Source: Taishania pollutisoli
GTDB taxonomy: Bacteria; Bacteroidota; Bacteroidia; Flavobacteriales_D; Crocinitomicaceae
Direction of reading: 5' to 3'
Length of the DNA stretch: 64,000 bases
NCBI RefSeq assembly: GCF_014518315.1
Contig: NZ_JACVEL010000006.1
Coordinates: forward strand, 1-64,000
Shown here in pieces: positions 41,077 through 49,934 of the stretch. The notes below the pieces were generated by a model that saw only the letters and a program-made list of their open reading frames with translations, did not search any database and was not told where the DNA came from. The translations under genes were made by a program, and so were the position numbers. Within the stretch, counting starts at the first letter, position 1, and every line of letters starts with the position of its first letter.

Positions 41077-42666
41077 CTATTCTTCTTCCAGAATGATAAA
41101 ATCGGCATTAAACGGTTGGGCATTTTCAACAATTGCGTCCAACACAATGGAATAATTGCCGGTTGGGTTCAACTGAAAAAAATTGGTGTAACGTTCCTGT
41201 AATCCATTACCCGGGAACAATTTCTCTTTGATTTGCTGCAACGTTTTCAAATCCTTATCATGTTTCCCCTTCACGGTTTTGTACAAGCGGTCTTTTACCT
41301 GTGTCAGTTGTTTTTCCATACGTACACTTTCCGCCGCTGCATAGGCTTCCAAAGACGGATCAATGCTCAATGTCGTTTCATTCAATACACGTTTCAGTAC
41401 TTCCATTTGCTTATCCAGTTCGCTGAAATCAACCTCATCGGATGCATTGGCTTCCAGGTACTCTTTGTTGAGAAGGTGTAACTCCTTGAACATATCCGCT
41501 GGTTCAAGGTGTAATTTTTCCATTTTCTCGGAAGTATTTTTATCGATCCATACCATGGAATTTCGCGTTTGCAACAACGGAAACAAAACATCAGCCCGGT
41601 CAAATACTGATTTTAACTGCAACCAATAATTGATTTCACCTGCACCACCAACGTAACACAAGTTGGGGAGAATGACCTCCTGGTATAGCGGACGCAATGA
41701 AACATTCGGTGAAAATTCCTCCGGAGCACGTTCCATCCAGTCCAGTATCTCAGGGATTAAATACGTCCCTTTCCCCGCAATTTCCACGTGTCCTCCAACG
41801 GCAACCAATCGCTCGCGAACACCCTTTTCAATGTAAAATAAATTGATTTCCCGCGGGACAATTTGCTGCTTTCCTCCCCGCTGTATCAACTGATCTGTTG
41901 TTTGGGTAATTGCATTAAACGAAAACTGCTCCTGTACGTCTTTTTTCATATACGGCAGGAACGAACGTTTTAAAACAGCATCATCGCCGTCAATGATCAC
42001 AACACCATAACGTCCTACCAGGTGGTTCACCAACTTTCTGAATGCTTCTGTGTACTGGTTTCCGGTAAAAACAGATAACAATTCCATCAGTTCACTGTCC
42101 GGATGATTTTTAAACAATTCCGTCAATTGTTCGATGACCGGTTCCCAGTCCTTCATTTCAAATCGTCCGACAGGTCCCGTTTGTGCTGTTTCCCAGGTAA
42201 TGGTGCGGTTGAACAAATGAAACGATTTAACCTCGTCGTAGTCGTGGTCTTCGGATGCCATCCAGAACACAGGAACAAAATTGTATTGCGGGTACCTCTT
42301 TTTCAGTTCTTGTGCCGAACGGATCACATGCGCTATCTTGTAAATAAAATACAGCGGCCCTGTCATTGCCACCATTTGATGTCCTGTTACAACCGTAAAT
42401 GTATTCTGATTTGCCAGCAATTCAATATTTGCGGCAACTGCGGCATTTGTTTCAACTCCTGCATATTGCTTCTTGAGAACCTGAACCAATTGGTCTCTTT
42501 TCTCACTGGAAAACACTTCTTTTTTACGCTGAATCTGTGTTTCAAATGCTTCTGGAGAAAATGGTTTTGTAAGAAAATCGGCATATACAGCCTGGTTATA
42601 CGACATGTCCAGTTGCTGTTGCGAAAAAAAGCCTGTCTGCTGACGGTGAATTGTTGAAATTTTCAT
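41077..42666 (-). CDS. bshC: Bacillithiol biosynthesis cysteine-adding enzyme
   Basis: A 529-residue protein of the BshC family, matching over its full length: YADFLTKPFSPEAFETQIQR, VVTGHQMVAMTGPLYFIYKI, PVFWMASEDHDYDEVKSFHL and NVSLRPLYQEVILPNLCYVG, AGEINYWLQLK. BshC ligates cysteine to glucosaminyl-malate to give bacillithiol, the main low-molecular-weight thiol of Firmicutes and many Bacteroidota. A coiled coil lies near residues 420-490. Its proximity (2 kb) to the attenuated cysteine operon and 1-Cys peroxiredoxin is notable, though it is on the opposite strand and separately expressed. Confidence 0.94.
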   Translation of the reverse strand: MKISTIHRQQTGFFSQQQLDMSYNQAVYADFLTKPFSPEAFETQIQRKKEVFSSEKRDQLVQVLKKQYAGVETNAAVAANIELLANQNTFTVVTGHQMVAMTGPLYFIYKIAHVIRSAQELKKRYPQYNFVPVFWMASEDHDYDEVKSFHLFNRTITWETAQTGPVGRFEMKDWEPVIEQLTELFKNHPDSELMELLSVFTGNQYTEAFRKLVNHLVGRYGVVIIDGDDAVLKRSFLPYMKKDVQEQFSFNAITQTTDQLIQRGGKQQIVPREINLFYIEKGVRERLVAVGGHVEIAGKGTYLIPEILDWMERAPEEFSPNVSLRPLYQEVILPNLCYVGGAGEINYWLQLKSVFDRADVLFPLLQTRNSMVWIDKNTSEKMEKLHLEPADMFKELHLLNKEYLEANASDEVDFSELDKQMEVLKRVLNETTLSIDPSLEAYAAAESVRMEKQLTQVKDRLYKTVKGKHDKDLKTLQQIKEKLFPGNGLQERYTNFFQLNPTGNYSIVLDAIVENAQPFNADFIILEEE

Positions 42667-42876
42667 GGCACAAAGGTAGCCGTTTCGGAATTAGCGGATG
42701 GGGTCGTGTAGCTAAATTTTGCTAAATATTCCTTAAATTATAACAAGTCAAATCGTCATAGGAATGCAAGAATAAAGTGTCTTTTATAGCATTAAAAAGG
42801 ACAGAACGCACAGCCAACGGAGAGAGGATGTTTGGAGACCAACCGGTGTTAATATATTCTCAATTCAAAGGAATGA

Positions 42877-42884
42877 TTATCTTT
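42877..42884 (+). promoter_or_regulatory. -7 element before bioB
   Basis: TATCTTTG 22 bases upstream of the bioB ATG; no convincing TTG at -33, so only half a promoter is supported. The remaining 42667-42876 stretch shows no recognised riboswitch. Confidence 0.4.
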
Positions 42885-42905
42885 GTTTGAAACAATTCAA
42901 CATTT

Positions 42906-44009
42906 ATGAAAGTAAATCCGGCATATGCTACCAGGGAAGAATTGGTAGCACTTTATAACAAACCTTTACTGGAATTGGTTTTTGAAGCAGCAACAATCCA
43001 CAGACAATACCACAACCCGAGAGAAGTACAAATGTCTTCTTTGCTGAGTATCAAAACAGGCGGTTGCCCCGAAGATTGTGGTTACTGTCCGCAGGCTGCA
43101 CGTTACCACACAGATGTTGACGCCCATAAGTTGATGACTGTCGACTCAGTAATCGAACAGGCGAAAAACGCAAAAGCAAACGGATCATCCCGTTTGTGTA
43201 TGGGAGCTGCATGGCGCGAGGTACGTGATAACAAAGATTTTGACAATGTGATTGAAATGGTACAGGCGGTAAACGACCTGGACATGGAAGTTTGCTGTAC
43301 ATTGGGAATGATGAATGAAGAACAGGCACGTCGGTTGAAAAACGCAGGTTTATTTGCATACAACCACAACCTGGATACATCGCCTGAATATTACGGAGAT
43401 GTTATTTCCACTCGTGATTATGAAGACCGTTTGAATACGATTGATAACGCCCGAAAAGCAGGTATTTCTGTTTGTTCAGGAGGAATCATCGGGATGGGTG
43501 AAGCGGTGGAAGACCGGATGGGGATGCTGTTGAGCTACATGGCAATGGAAACACCACCGGAATCGATTCCGATCAACGCGTTGGTTGCCGTGGAAGGAAC
43601 GCCGATGGCGGAACAAAAGCCGATTGAACAGTGGGAATTGATTCGCATGGTGGCGACAACACGCATCGTGTTCCCGGAAGCAGTAGTGCGTTTATCCGCA
43701 GGAAGAACTAAAATGAACATGGAGGCACAGGCATTGTGCTTTATGGCAGGAGCAGGTTCTATTTTCGCAGGAGACAAATTATTGACGACTCCGAATCCTG
43801 AGTTCAACGAAGACAAGGAAATGTTTGACATCCTGGGATTGATTCCGACACAACCGTTCCAGAAGGGAGAGAAACCAATGACGATTCCTGATCCGAAAAT
43901 TGAGGAGCGCAAATTGAAAGAAGCGCAACGTGCAAAGGAACTGGCAGAAGCAAGAGAGAAAGTGAAAGATCCGAACTTCCAACCAAGAAAAGTAAAGATC
44001 GAAGCGTAA
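42906..44009 (+). CDS. bioB: Biotin synthase
   Basis: A 367-residue radical-SAM enzyme. The [4Fe-4S] motif C54-x3-C58-x2-C61 lies in GGCPEDCGYCPQAARYHTDV; further family features are SSRLCMGAAWREVRD, CCTLGMMNEEQARRLK, YNHNLDTSPEYYG and VRLSAGRTKMNMEAQALCFM, AGAGSIFAGDKLLTT. It converts dethiobiotin to biotin by inserting sulfur from an auxiliary [2Fe-2S] cluster. The Lys/Glu-rich C-terminal tail of about 30 residues is longer than in E. coli. It stands alone with its own terminator; other bio genes are not in the window. Confidence 0.96.
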   Translation: MKVNPAYATREELVALYNKPLLELVFEAATIHRQYHNPREVQMSSLLSIKTGGCPEDCGYCPQAARYHTDVDAHKLMTVDSVIEQAKNAKANGSSRLCMGAAWREVRDNKDFDNVIEMVQAVNDLDMEVCCTLGMMNEEQARRLKNAGLFAYNHNLDTSPEYYGDVISTRDYEDRLNTIDNARKAGISVCSGGIIGMGEAVEDRMGMLLSYMAMETPPESIPINALVAVEGTPMAEQKPIEQWELIRMVATTRIVFPEAVVRLSAGRTKMNMEAQALCFMAGAGSIFAGDKLLTTPNPEFNEDKEMFDILGLIPTQPFQKGEKPMTIPDPKIEERKLKEAQRAKELAEAREKVKDPNFQPRKVKIEA

Positions 44010-44028
44010 TAAGATACTTTTTGATACA

Positions 44029-44056
44029 TCCCCGGTCGCAAGGTCGGGGATTTTCA
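44029..44056 (+). terminator. bioB terminator
   Basis: ATCCCCG (44029-44035), 10-base loop, CGGGGAT (44046-44052) then T-rich tail. The following 44057-44261 stretch contains no gene I can support. Confidence 0.75.
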
Positions 44057-44261
44057 TTTTTAGTCCCTGCAGATGGTTGAAAGAAGAAATAATTATTAAC
44101 CACATAGTGCACATAGATACATAGGTGAATCTGTGCTTTAACTATAGTGACACATAGTAGTTCATTACATGAGCTAATTTATTACAGCTGTTGTATGTAA
44201 AAAATGGCCCGATACAGTAAGTGAATTAATCTATATTTTATGTGGTTCAAAAAAGACAACA

Positions 44262-45380
44262 TCAATTCTGTGGTTGTTCCACCTGCTCATAGCGACGTGC
44301 CATTTCTGCAACAAATTCTTTGTAATAGTTATTCTCATTCCGGTGATCAAATGCTGTTGCAATCCGATCGATTTCTTTTTTTATAAAATTCAGTAATTCT
44401 GCCACCTGGTAGACTTCATTCTCCGGGTGTAACTCCGGATGTTCCGGAACAGAAAGCTGAATGGTTGTCCGACCGGATCGTTGCAGTCGTTTGAAGTACA
44501 CCTGTGCACCGATCAAAAACTCCAGCTTCGGCAGATCCGAAACAGGCTTCAGTACAAACGGGAATTGTTTCTCAAACACCTCCCTTCCAATCGAAAATTG
44601 CGCTGTAATTCCGTAGTAAATCAAATGAGAGGATGCCACATACAACATTCCGATTGTCAGATCTATTTCACGACTGCTTTTCACAGCATAGATTTCTGCT
44701 TCTTCCCACCTTCCCAGCATCATGGTAGCCAGCATTGCAATGTGATATCCGTAGCGTTCATTCAGATGACAGGTTACCTGTTGGCGGAGTACAGGATCCA
44801 ATAGCTCCAATACTTCTTCATATTTTCCGAGGTTGATGAGGTGTGTTTTTGTGAACAATTTGCGGCAGTCCCTGCAGCCGGTTAATATTAAAAAATCGGT
44901 TGTTTCATAGTATTCCAGTTCTTTTTCTGCCAGTTCCAATTCTCCTGTTTCGGTATAAAATCCAAACTTACTTTGATGGACAATTTTCGCACCTACACCT
45001 TCTTCCCTGCAACGATTTTCGAAGTCGGTCAGTAGTTCTGTTAATTTAGACTTCGGGATGGAAGTATACTGTTTTGCAAAGATGATGATCCAGCGGTAAT
45101 ACCACAGAATTTGCAGGTAATCAAACCGACTCCTGTTTTCTTCACTTATTTTCAGCAACCACGGAAACATGGAAATAACCAGGTCAGGGCGGTGGAGTCC
45201 ATTGTGAATAGAAATCAATGCAAGTCTGACACGGTATTCCATATCCAGGTCTTTTCGTTCCTGTGTTTTTTGCAAACAACGCAACGCCAGGCGTTCAATT
45301 TCATTGGTATGTGGCCGCTCTTGTTCAATATAGCCAACTGCTTTTTCGAGCTCTTCCGGTGTTTCAAGCGAATACATCAA
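44262..45380 (-). CDS. Hsp90-operon helical-repeat protein, paralogue A
   Basis: A 372-residue all-helical protein, the last of three tandem paralogues after the Hsp90-like gene. Conserved blocks shared with the other two are FPWLL, LWYYRWII, SIPKSKLTELLTDFENRCRE, GELELAEKELEYYE, CRDCRKLF, GKYEEVLELLDPVL, TCHLNERYGYH and GRWEEAE. The repeated helix pairs look like a TPR-type solenoid, and the conserved CxxC may bind metal. Function unknown. The start overlaps the stop of paralogue B by 4 bases, implying coupled translation. TPR proteins commonly bind Hsp90 C-termini, so a co-chaperone or client-adaptor role is a plausible inference. Confidence 0.7.
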   Translation of the reverse strand: MMYSLETPEELEKAVGYIEQERPHTNEIERLALRCLQKTQERKDLDMEYRVRLALISIHNGLHRPDLVISMFPWLLKISEENRSRFDYLQILWYYRWIIIFAKQYTSIPKSKLTELLTDFENRCREEGVGAKIVHQSKFGFYTETGELELAEKELEYYETTDFLILTGCRDCRKLFTKTHLINLGKYEEVLELLDPVLRQQVTCHLNERYGYHIAMLATMMLGRWEEAEIYAVKSSREIDLTIGMLYVASSHLIYYGITAQFSIGREVFEKQFPFVLKPVSDLPKLEFLIGAQVYFKRLQRSGRTTIQLSVPEHPELHPENEVYQVAELLNFIKKEIDRIATAFDHRNENNYYKEFVAEMARRYEQVEQPQN

Positions 45381-46510
45381 TTGTCTGTTTTCGGTGCTTC
45401 AACACGTGCGTATCGTTCTGCCAACGACACCACGAACTGTTTGTAGTGATTATTTTCATTTCGCTGATCCAGTGCACGCGCCAACCGGTCAACTTCGGAT
45501 TGAATGTAATTCAGTACTTCCTCCACTGCATACCCCTCTTCTCCTGCCACCAGAATTTCCTGCTTTGGAAGGTTTAACCGAATTAACTGCTGGTTGCTTT
45601 TATACAAGCGTTTAAAAAACTCCAACGCACCTACTAAAAATTCCAGCCTTGGCACATCCGGCAATGCACCCAACAAGTATCGAAACTGTTTTTCAAAAAT
45701 TTTCCGGCCTTTTTCAAACTGTCCGGTGATTCCATAATAGACCATGTGCGACGAAAACGGATATAGGAATGCAACATTCGGATTCAACTGCTTCATACTT
45801 TTAGCTGCAAAAAACTCGGCCTCTTCCCATTTTCCCAACATCATGTACCCCAGCATTCCCAAATGGAAGTTATATCGTTCGTTCGAATGACACGTAATTT
45901 CTCCCCGGAGCACAGGTTGAATCACTTCCAGTAATTCCTCGTACCTTCCTCTGTCTGCCAGGTAACAGTTTAAAAAAAGTTTGTCACATTTTTCACATTC
46001 ATGAAAGATGTTGTATGATGTTGATTGCCACAATACATATTCTTTTTCTGCCAGCTCCAACTCTCCCATTTCCGAATAAAAATAAAACTTATAATCGTGA
46101 ATGGTTTTTTCACCGATTCCGACTTCACGGCAACGTCGTTCGAAATCTTCCGTCAGTTCAAATAGTTTGCTTTTAGGAATGGAACTGTAATGTTTGGCTG
46201 CGGTAATGATCCAGCGGTAATACCATAAAATCTGTTTGTAATCATAACGGCCTTTGTTATTATCACAGGTATTGAGCAACCAGGGAAACATGGAAACGAC
46301 CAGATCGGTTTTATGTAGATCATTATGAATCACAATCAATGCGATCCGAACCCGGTACTCAAGATCAATATCGTTGAATTCCTGTGTCTTTTTCAGGCAA
46401 TTAAATGCCAGTTTTTCCAATTCGTTTGTCGAATTCCTCTTTTCATCTTCAATGTATGAAATCGCTTCCAAAAGCCCTTCACGTGTATTCAGCGCAATAT
46501 TCATTCCCAT
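45377..46510 (-). CDS. Hsp90-operon helical-repeat protein, paralogue B
   Basis: A 377-residue homologue of the adjacent A and C proteins along the whole length: LALIVIHNDL-type start, FPWLLNTCDNNKGRYDYKQI, LWYYRWIITAAKHYSSIPKS, CEKCDKLFLNCYLADRGRYE, TCHSNERYNFHLGMLGYMML and a C-terminal LDQRNENNHYKQFV. The CxxC (CEKC) is retained. The start may be the ATG at 46510 or 46504. It lies 5 bases after paralogue C. No catalytic motif seen. Confidence 0.7.
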   Translation of the reverse strand: MGMNIALNTREGLLEAISYIEDEKRNSTNELEKLAFNCLKKTQEFNDIDLEYRVRIALIVIHNDLHKTDLVVSMFPWLLNTCDNNKGRYDYKQILWYYRWIITAAKHYSSIPKSKLFELTEDFERRCREVGIGEKTIHDYKFYFYSEMGELELAEKEYVLWQSTSYNIFHECEKCDKLFLNCYLADRGRYEELLEVIQPVLRGEITCHSNERYNFHLGMLGYMMLGKWEEAEFFAAKSMKQLNPNVAFLYPFSSHMVYYGITGQFEKGRKIFEKQFRYLLGALPDVPRLEFLVGALEFFKRLYKSNQQLIRLNLPKQEILVAGEEGYAVEEVLNYIQSEVDRLARALDQRNENNHYKQFVVSLAERYARVEAPKTDN

Positions 46511-46515
46511 ACCTG

Positions 46516-47631
46516 TTATTTTTCAGTAGTTGCATATCGTTCCACTAACGACGCAGTTTGTTTTCTATAATAATCATTTTCATTGCGTCGGTCGAGCGCT
46601 TCCGTCAACCGGTTCATTTCATCCCGGCAGTAGCTCACCAACGCATCGACTTCATATCCGTTTTCTCCCGCCTGTACTGCTGTAAACCCCGGAAGTTTTA
46701 AATGAACGAATGTACGGCCACTTCTATGTAATCGGCTGAAAAACTCCTGTGATGCGGTAAAAAATTTCAAGCGTGGCAGATCGGGAACTGACTCCCGGGC
46801 ATGTGGCAACTGTTTTTCAAAAAGAATTCTTCCTTTTTCGAATGCTCCGGTGATTCCATAATACAATAGGTGAGAAGAAAACGCATATAAATAACCGACA
46901 TCCGGGTCCAGGTGTTTTCGGCTTCTGACTTCATACATCGTGGCTTCTTCCCAGCGTCCGAGCATCATACAGGCGAGCATGGCCTGATGAAGACCGAAGA
47001 GTTCGTTCCCATGGCACGTAATCCTTCCATCCAGTACAGGCTGAAGCAGCTCCAGTAATTCTTCATATCTTCCTTCCGCTGCAAGGTAAGCATCCAGGAA
47101 TACTTCATCACATTTTTTACACGGAAAAAAAACAGCATACGATGCCGCCTGCCAAACAGCGTATTCTTTTTCAGCCCGTTCGATTTCTCCCATTTCAGAA
47201 TACAGGTAAAACTTGTAATGGCTAATCATTTTTTCACCGACTCCCATTTCCCGGTAACGCCGTTCAAAGTCATCAAATAATTCAATCACTCTTGTTTTCG
47301 GAATAGCACTGTATTGTTGTCCGATCGTTATTATCAAACGATACAACCGGAGTATATACTTGTAGTTGAATCGCTCCCGGTCTTCATCACATCGCTGCAA
47401 CAGCCAGGGAAAGGTAGCAAGCATCTGATCATCTTTATGCCGGTTGTTATAATACGAAATGAGCATCGCTCTTACTTCAAACTCAAGATCTATGTTTTTC
47501 AATTCCTGCGCTTTCCATAGCAATTTTTCTGCTATTTTCTCCTGGTATCCGGAAACATAGTCTGCATGCTCTTCAAAATGAACGATCGCCTGTTTCAGTT
47601 CTTCTGCTGTTGTAATCGGAAGCTGCTTCAT
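46516..47631 (-). CDS. Hsp90-operon helical-repeat protein, paralogue C
   Basis: A 371-residue member of the same family and the first after the Hsp90-like gene, 2 bases from its stop. Shared blocks are FPWLLQRCDEDRERFNYKYI, SAIPKTRVIELFDDFERRYR, GEIERAEKEYAVW, CKKCDEVFLDAYLAAEGRYE, GRITCHGNELFGLHQAMLAC and LDRRNENDYYRK. Divergence among A, B and C is substantial, indicating old duplications maintained by selection. Confidence 0.7.
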   Translation of the reverse strand: MKQLPITTAEELKQAIVHFEEHADYVSGYQEKIAEKLLWKAQELKNIDLEFEVRAMLISYYNNRHKDDQMLATFPWLLQRCDEDRERFNYKYILRLYRLIITIGQQYSAIPKTRVIELFDDFERRYREMGVGEKMISHYKFYLYSEMGEIERAEKEYAVWQAASYAVFFPCKKCDEVFLDAYLAAEGRYEELLELLQPVLDGRITCHGNELFGLHQAMLACMMLGRWEEATMYEVRSRKHLDPDVGYLYAFSSHLLYYGITGAFEKGRILFEKQLPHARESVPDLPRLKFFTASQEFFSRLHRSGRTFVHLKLPGFTAVQAGENGYEVDALVSYCRDEMNRLTEALDRRNENDYYRKQTASLVERYATTEK

Positions 47632-47633
47632 GC

Positions 47634-49391
47634 TTACAAAATTTTATTCAGCAATTGCTCCATGTTGTTGTTCATAATGTCCATTTCCTTTTTGTTGAGC
47701 GGATAATGTCCCAACAGCATTGAGTTGATGTACATCGTTTCCATAAACAACTCATCGCTGGCTCCCGTTGTTTGATTCAATAGTTTCTGAATGGTCGGAT
47801 TGTTCAGATTGAGAAACAGTTTGGAATGATAGGCTTGTTCAAACGAGAACACGGCTCCCGTGATACCTGCCCATAGATCATCACTCTCCTGCTGAATATT
47901 TGCTACATCCCGTTCAATCAAGCTTTGTTGCGACATGTAGAAAATCATGGGCAGTGAATCCGGCGAAAATTGTTTGATTTCCAATTCACAGTTGAAATAA
48001 TCCAGGTGGTATTGCAGTTGTTTCAGACGGTCTCTATACCGGTCGGTCTCTTCCAAGGAAACATCTTTCAATATATTTCCGAAAAATTCGACGTCAATGG
48101 CCTGGTAAATGGCTGTCTTATCCTGTTCATTCAGGCGGTTAAAAATTTCCGTATCGTAGATGTAACCGGAGTTGATAATTAACTGCCCGTTTCCTCTGGC
48201 AACCGGCAACAGTTGTTTGAACTGATCGAGGTCAGGAACATATAAAATCATTTTTGTCTGCTGTTTGATTTCTTCCAATGTAAGCAGTCCTTCGGAAGTG
48301 GGAAAACGGAACCATTTTGAAATGAAGTGAAAGAATTTCTCATCATTCAGAGCGAGAGATTTCAGCGCGGTTCCGTGTGTTCCGATAAGGTGATGCAGGA
48401 ATACCGGGTCTGTTTCACTCAACCGCACCAAAAATTGTTTGATACATTCTCCCAAATCTTCCCGCACATCCTCCAATACCTGATTTTTATAAATTTCTTC
48501 CCGCGAGGCTGTCGGACTGATATTTCCGGAATTAATCATTGCTCGCACAAAGAATGCCCATTCCGGTAAAATCGTGGTACAATGATCCGTAATGAACATA
48601 TTTTTGATGTAGACCGTGTGTGCATTATTGGTAATCGCATGTGTTGTCCGGGGAATGATATATGCAACTCCGGTTGTTTTTCCGCTTCGGTCCTTCAAGG
48701 GAATGTACCGCTGGAATTCTTCTTTGAATGTTCTTCGTCCGACAGCAATCACTTCTTCTGCCGAGACCTTCCATGGGAAATCACGCTGAAAATTATTTTT
48801 CACTTCATCATTCACGAGACACCGAATCGGGAGATTCAAATATGTTCCATAGCGTCCAAGCAGCGACTGCAATAAATCTTCATCGAGTTTGATCGCATCC
48901 TTTACCCGCAAATATACACTTGTACCAACCGGAATTTGCTCTTCGATGTTCATTTTCTGATAGGTTCCGTTGATGTTTCCGATCCATTTTACCGCTTCTT
49001 CATTTTTAGCGGATTTACTGATTACAATGACTTCATCGCTGATCATAAAACACGACAACAACCCAATTCCGAACTGGCCGATGAAACTTTCCCGGTCCTG
49101 CCGGTTTGACTTTGAACTGGAACCAATCCGCGACAAAAATTCGTCTACTTCCGCCAGTGTCAACCCAACTCCGTTATCTTCTACGCTGATCGTCCGTATG
49201 CCCCCTGACACCATAAAATTGACCGTAACGGCGGGTGTAAAGGTATCTCCGAGGTGTTTTCTGGCATTGATCGCATCTACGGCATTCTGTAATAATTCCC
49301 GCATAAATACCTGGTAACTGCTGTATAAACTATCGGAAAGGACTTTTAAAACACCGTTCAGATCAACCTGGAATAATGAGTTAGATGACAT
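47634..49391 (-). CDS. Atypical Hsp90-family ATPase (585 aa)
   Basis: From the ATG at 49391 the protein starts SSNSLFQVDLNGVLKVLSDS, LYSSYQVFMRELLQNAVDA, which matches the GHKL N-terminus of the stand-alone bacterial Hsp90-like family (also in actinomycetes) better than HtpG. The ATP site is intact: Glu32 and Asn36 in ELLQNA, Asp72 in EDNGVGL, glycine lid GQFGIGLLS near 105-113. The middle domain includes IKNMFITDHCTTILPEWAFF and the SPTASREE motif of Hsp90s. At 585 residues it is shorter than HtpG (about 620-630). A longer frame to 49475 is rejected because a promoter pair lies inside it. It heads an operon with three helical-repeat paralogues. Confidence 0.85.
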   Translation of the reverse strand: MSSNSLFQVDLNGVLKVLSDSLYSSYQVFMRELLQNAVDAINARKHLGDTFTPAVTVNFMVSGGIRTISVEDNGVGLTLAEVDEFLSRIGSSSKSNRQDRESFIGQFGIGLLSCFMISDEVIVISKSAKNEEAVKWIGNINGTYQKMNIEEQIPVGTSVYLRVKDAIKLDEDLLQSLLGRYGTYLNLPIRCLVNDEVKNNFQRDFPWKVSAEEVIAVGRRTFKEEFQRYIPLKDRSGKTTGVAYIIPRTTHAITNNAHTVYIKNMFITDHCTTILPEWAFFVRAMINSGNISPTASREEIYKNQVLEDVREDLGECIKQFLVRLSETDPVFLHHLIGTHGTALKSLALNDEKFFHFISKWFRFPTSEGLLTLEEIKQQTKMILYVPDLDQFKQLLPVARGNGQLIINSGYIYDTEIFNRLNEQDKTAIYQAIDVEFFGNILKDVSLEETDRYRDRLKQLQYHLDYFNCELEIKQFSPDSLPMIFYMSQQSLIERDVANIQQESDDLWAGITGAVFSFEQAYHSKLFLNLNNPTIQKLLNQTTGASDELFMETMYINSMLLGHYPLNKKEMDIMNNNMEQLLNKIL

Positions 49392-49420
49392 ATTATCTGG
49401 ATTAAAATAAAGCAAGGAAG

Positions 49421-49454
49421 TAAATTTAATCATTTGATTGACACGATCGTCAAA
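49421..49454 (-). promoter_or_regulatory. Promoter of Hsp90-like operon
   Basis: On the minus strand TTTG (49454-49451), 22-base spacer, TAAATTTA (49428-49421), 29 bases before the ATG at 49391. It supports the shorter start. Confidence 0.5.
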
Positions 49455-49489
49455 TTCCTTATATTTGATACTCAACTATCAGGACAGTT

Positions 49490-49930
49490 ATGAAAACAAA
49501 CCGACAATTACGGGTGGACAACCCATGCCCCTTTCTTTTGGAGCGAATGAAAAAAAATGACGATGGTTACTACTGCCGGTCGTGTTCGAAAACAATCATT
49601 GACTTCCGCGATAAAACAACTGCGGAAATCTGTTCTTCTATTGATGAAAACACGTGTGGCATTTTTTACCGCTATCAATTGACCGGACAGCAAAAAATGT
49701 CCGCATTCAGACAAGCAGCATTCTATTGCCTTGTGTTTTTATCGTTTCTCGGATTTAATGTGAAACCTGTTTACGGGCAAAATTCGCATCCTGCTACCGA
49801 GCAAAGTCCAATCCAACTCGCACCGGAAAAGGACAAAGAGAAAAAAACAAAGAAGAAAGATAAATCCTCAAAAGGAAAATCCGGGAAGAAAAAGGAACAG
49901 TATAAAACGATCGGGACTCCTGCGTTTTAA
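49490..49930 (+). CDS. Membrane protein with N-terminal CxxC module
   Basis: A 146-residue protein. The N-terminal 45 residues contain NPCPFLLERMKKNDDGYYCR, SCSKTIIDFRDKT, a Cys-containing module found at the start of several Bacteroidota membrane proteins. One hydrophobic segment (AAFYCLVFLSFLGFNV) follows, then a Lys-rich low-complexity tail (KEKKTKKKDKSSKGKSGKKK). The N-terminal module is probably cytoplasmic and metal- or redox-active; the basic tail lies after the membrane. Function unknown. Confidence 0.65.
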   Translation: MKTNRQLRVDNPCPFLLERMKKNDDGYYCRSCSKTIIDFRDKTTAEICSSIDENTCGIFYRYQLTGQQKMSAFRQAAFYCLVFLSFLGFNVKPVYGQNSHPATEQSPIQLAPEKDKEKKTKKKDKSSKGKSGKKKEQYKTIGTPAF

Positions 49931-49934
49931 AACC

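Noticed and set aside
42667-42876. Possible riboswitch before bioB
   Set aside because: No recognisable SAM, TPP or cobalamin aptamer core and no terminator or sequestering hairpin; only a -7 element near 42877 can be supported.
49392-49475. Longer start for the Hsp90-like protein
   Set aside because: The extra 28 residues match nothing in the family, and a TTTG-N22-TAAATTTA promoter pair lies inside them; the ATG at 49391 gives the normal N-terminus.
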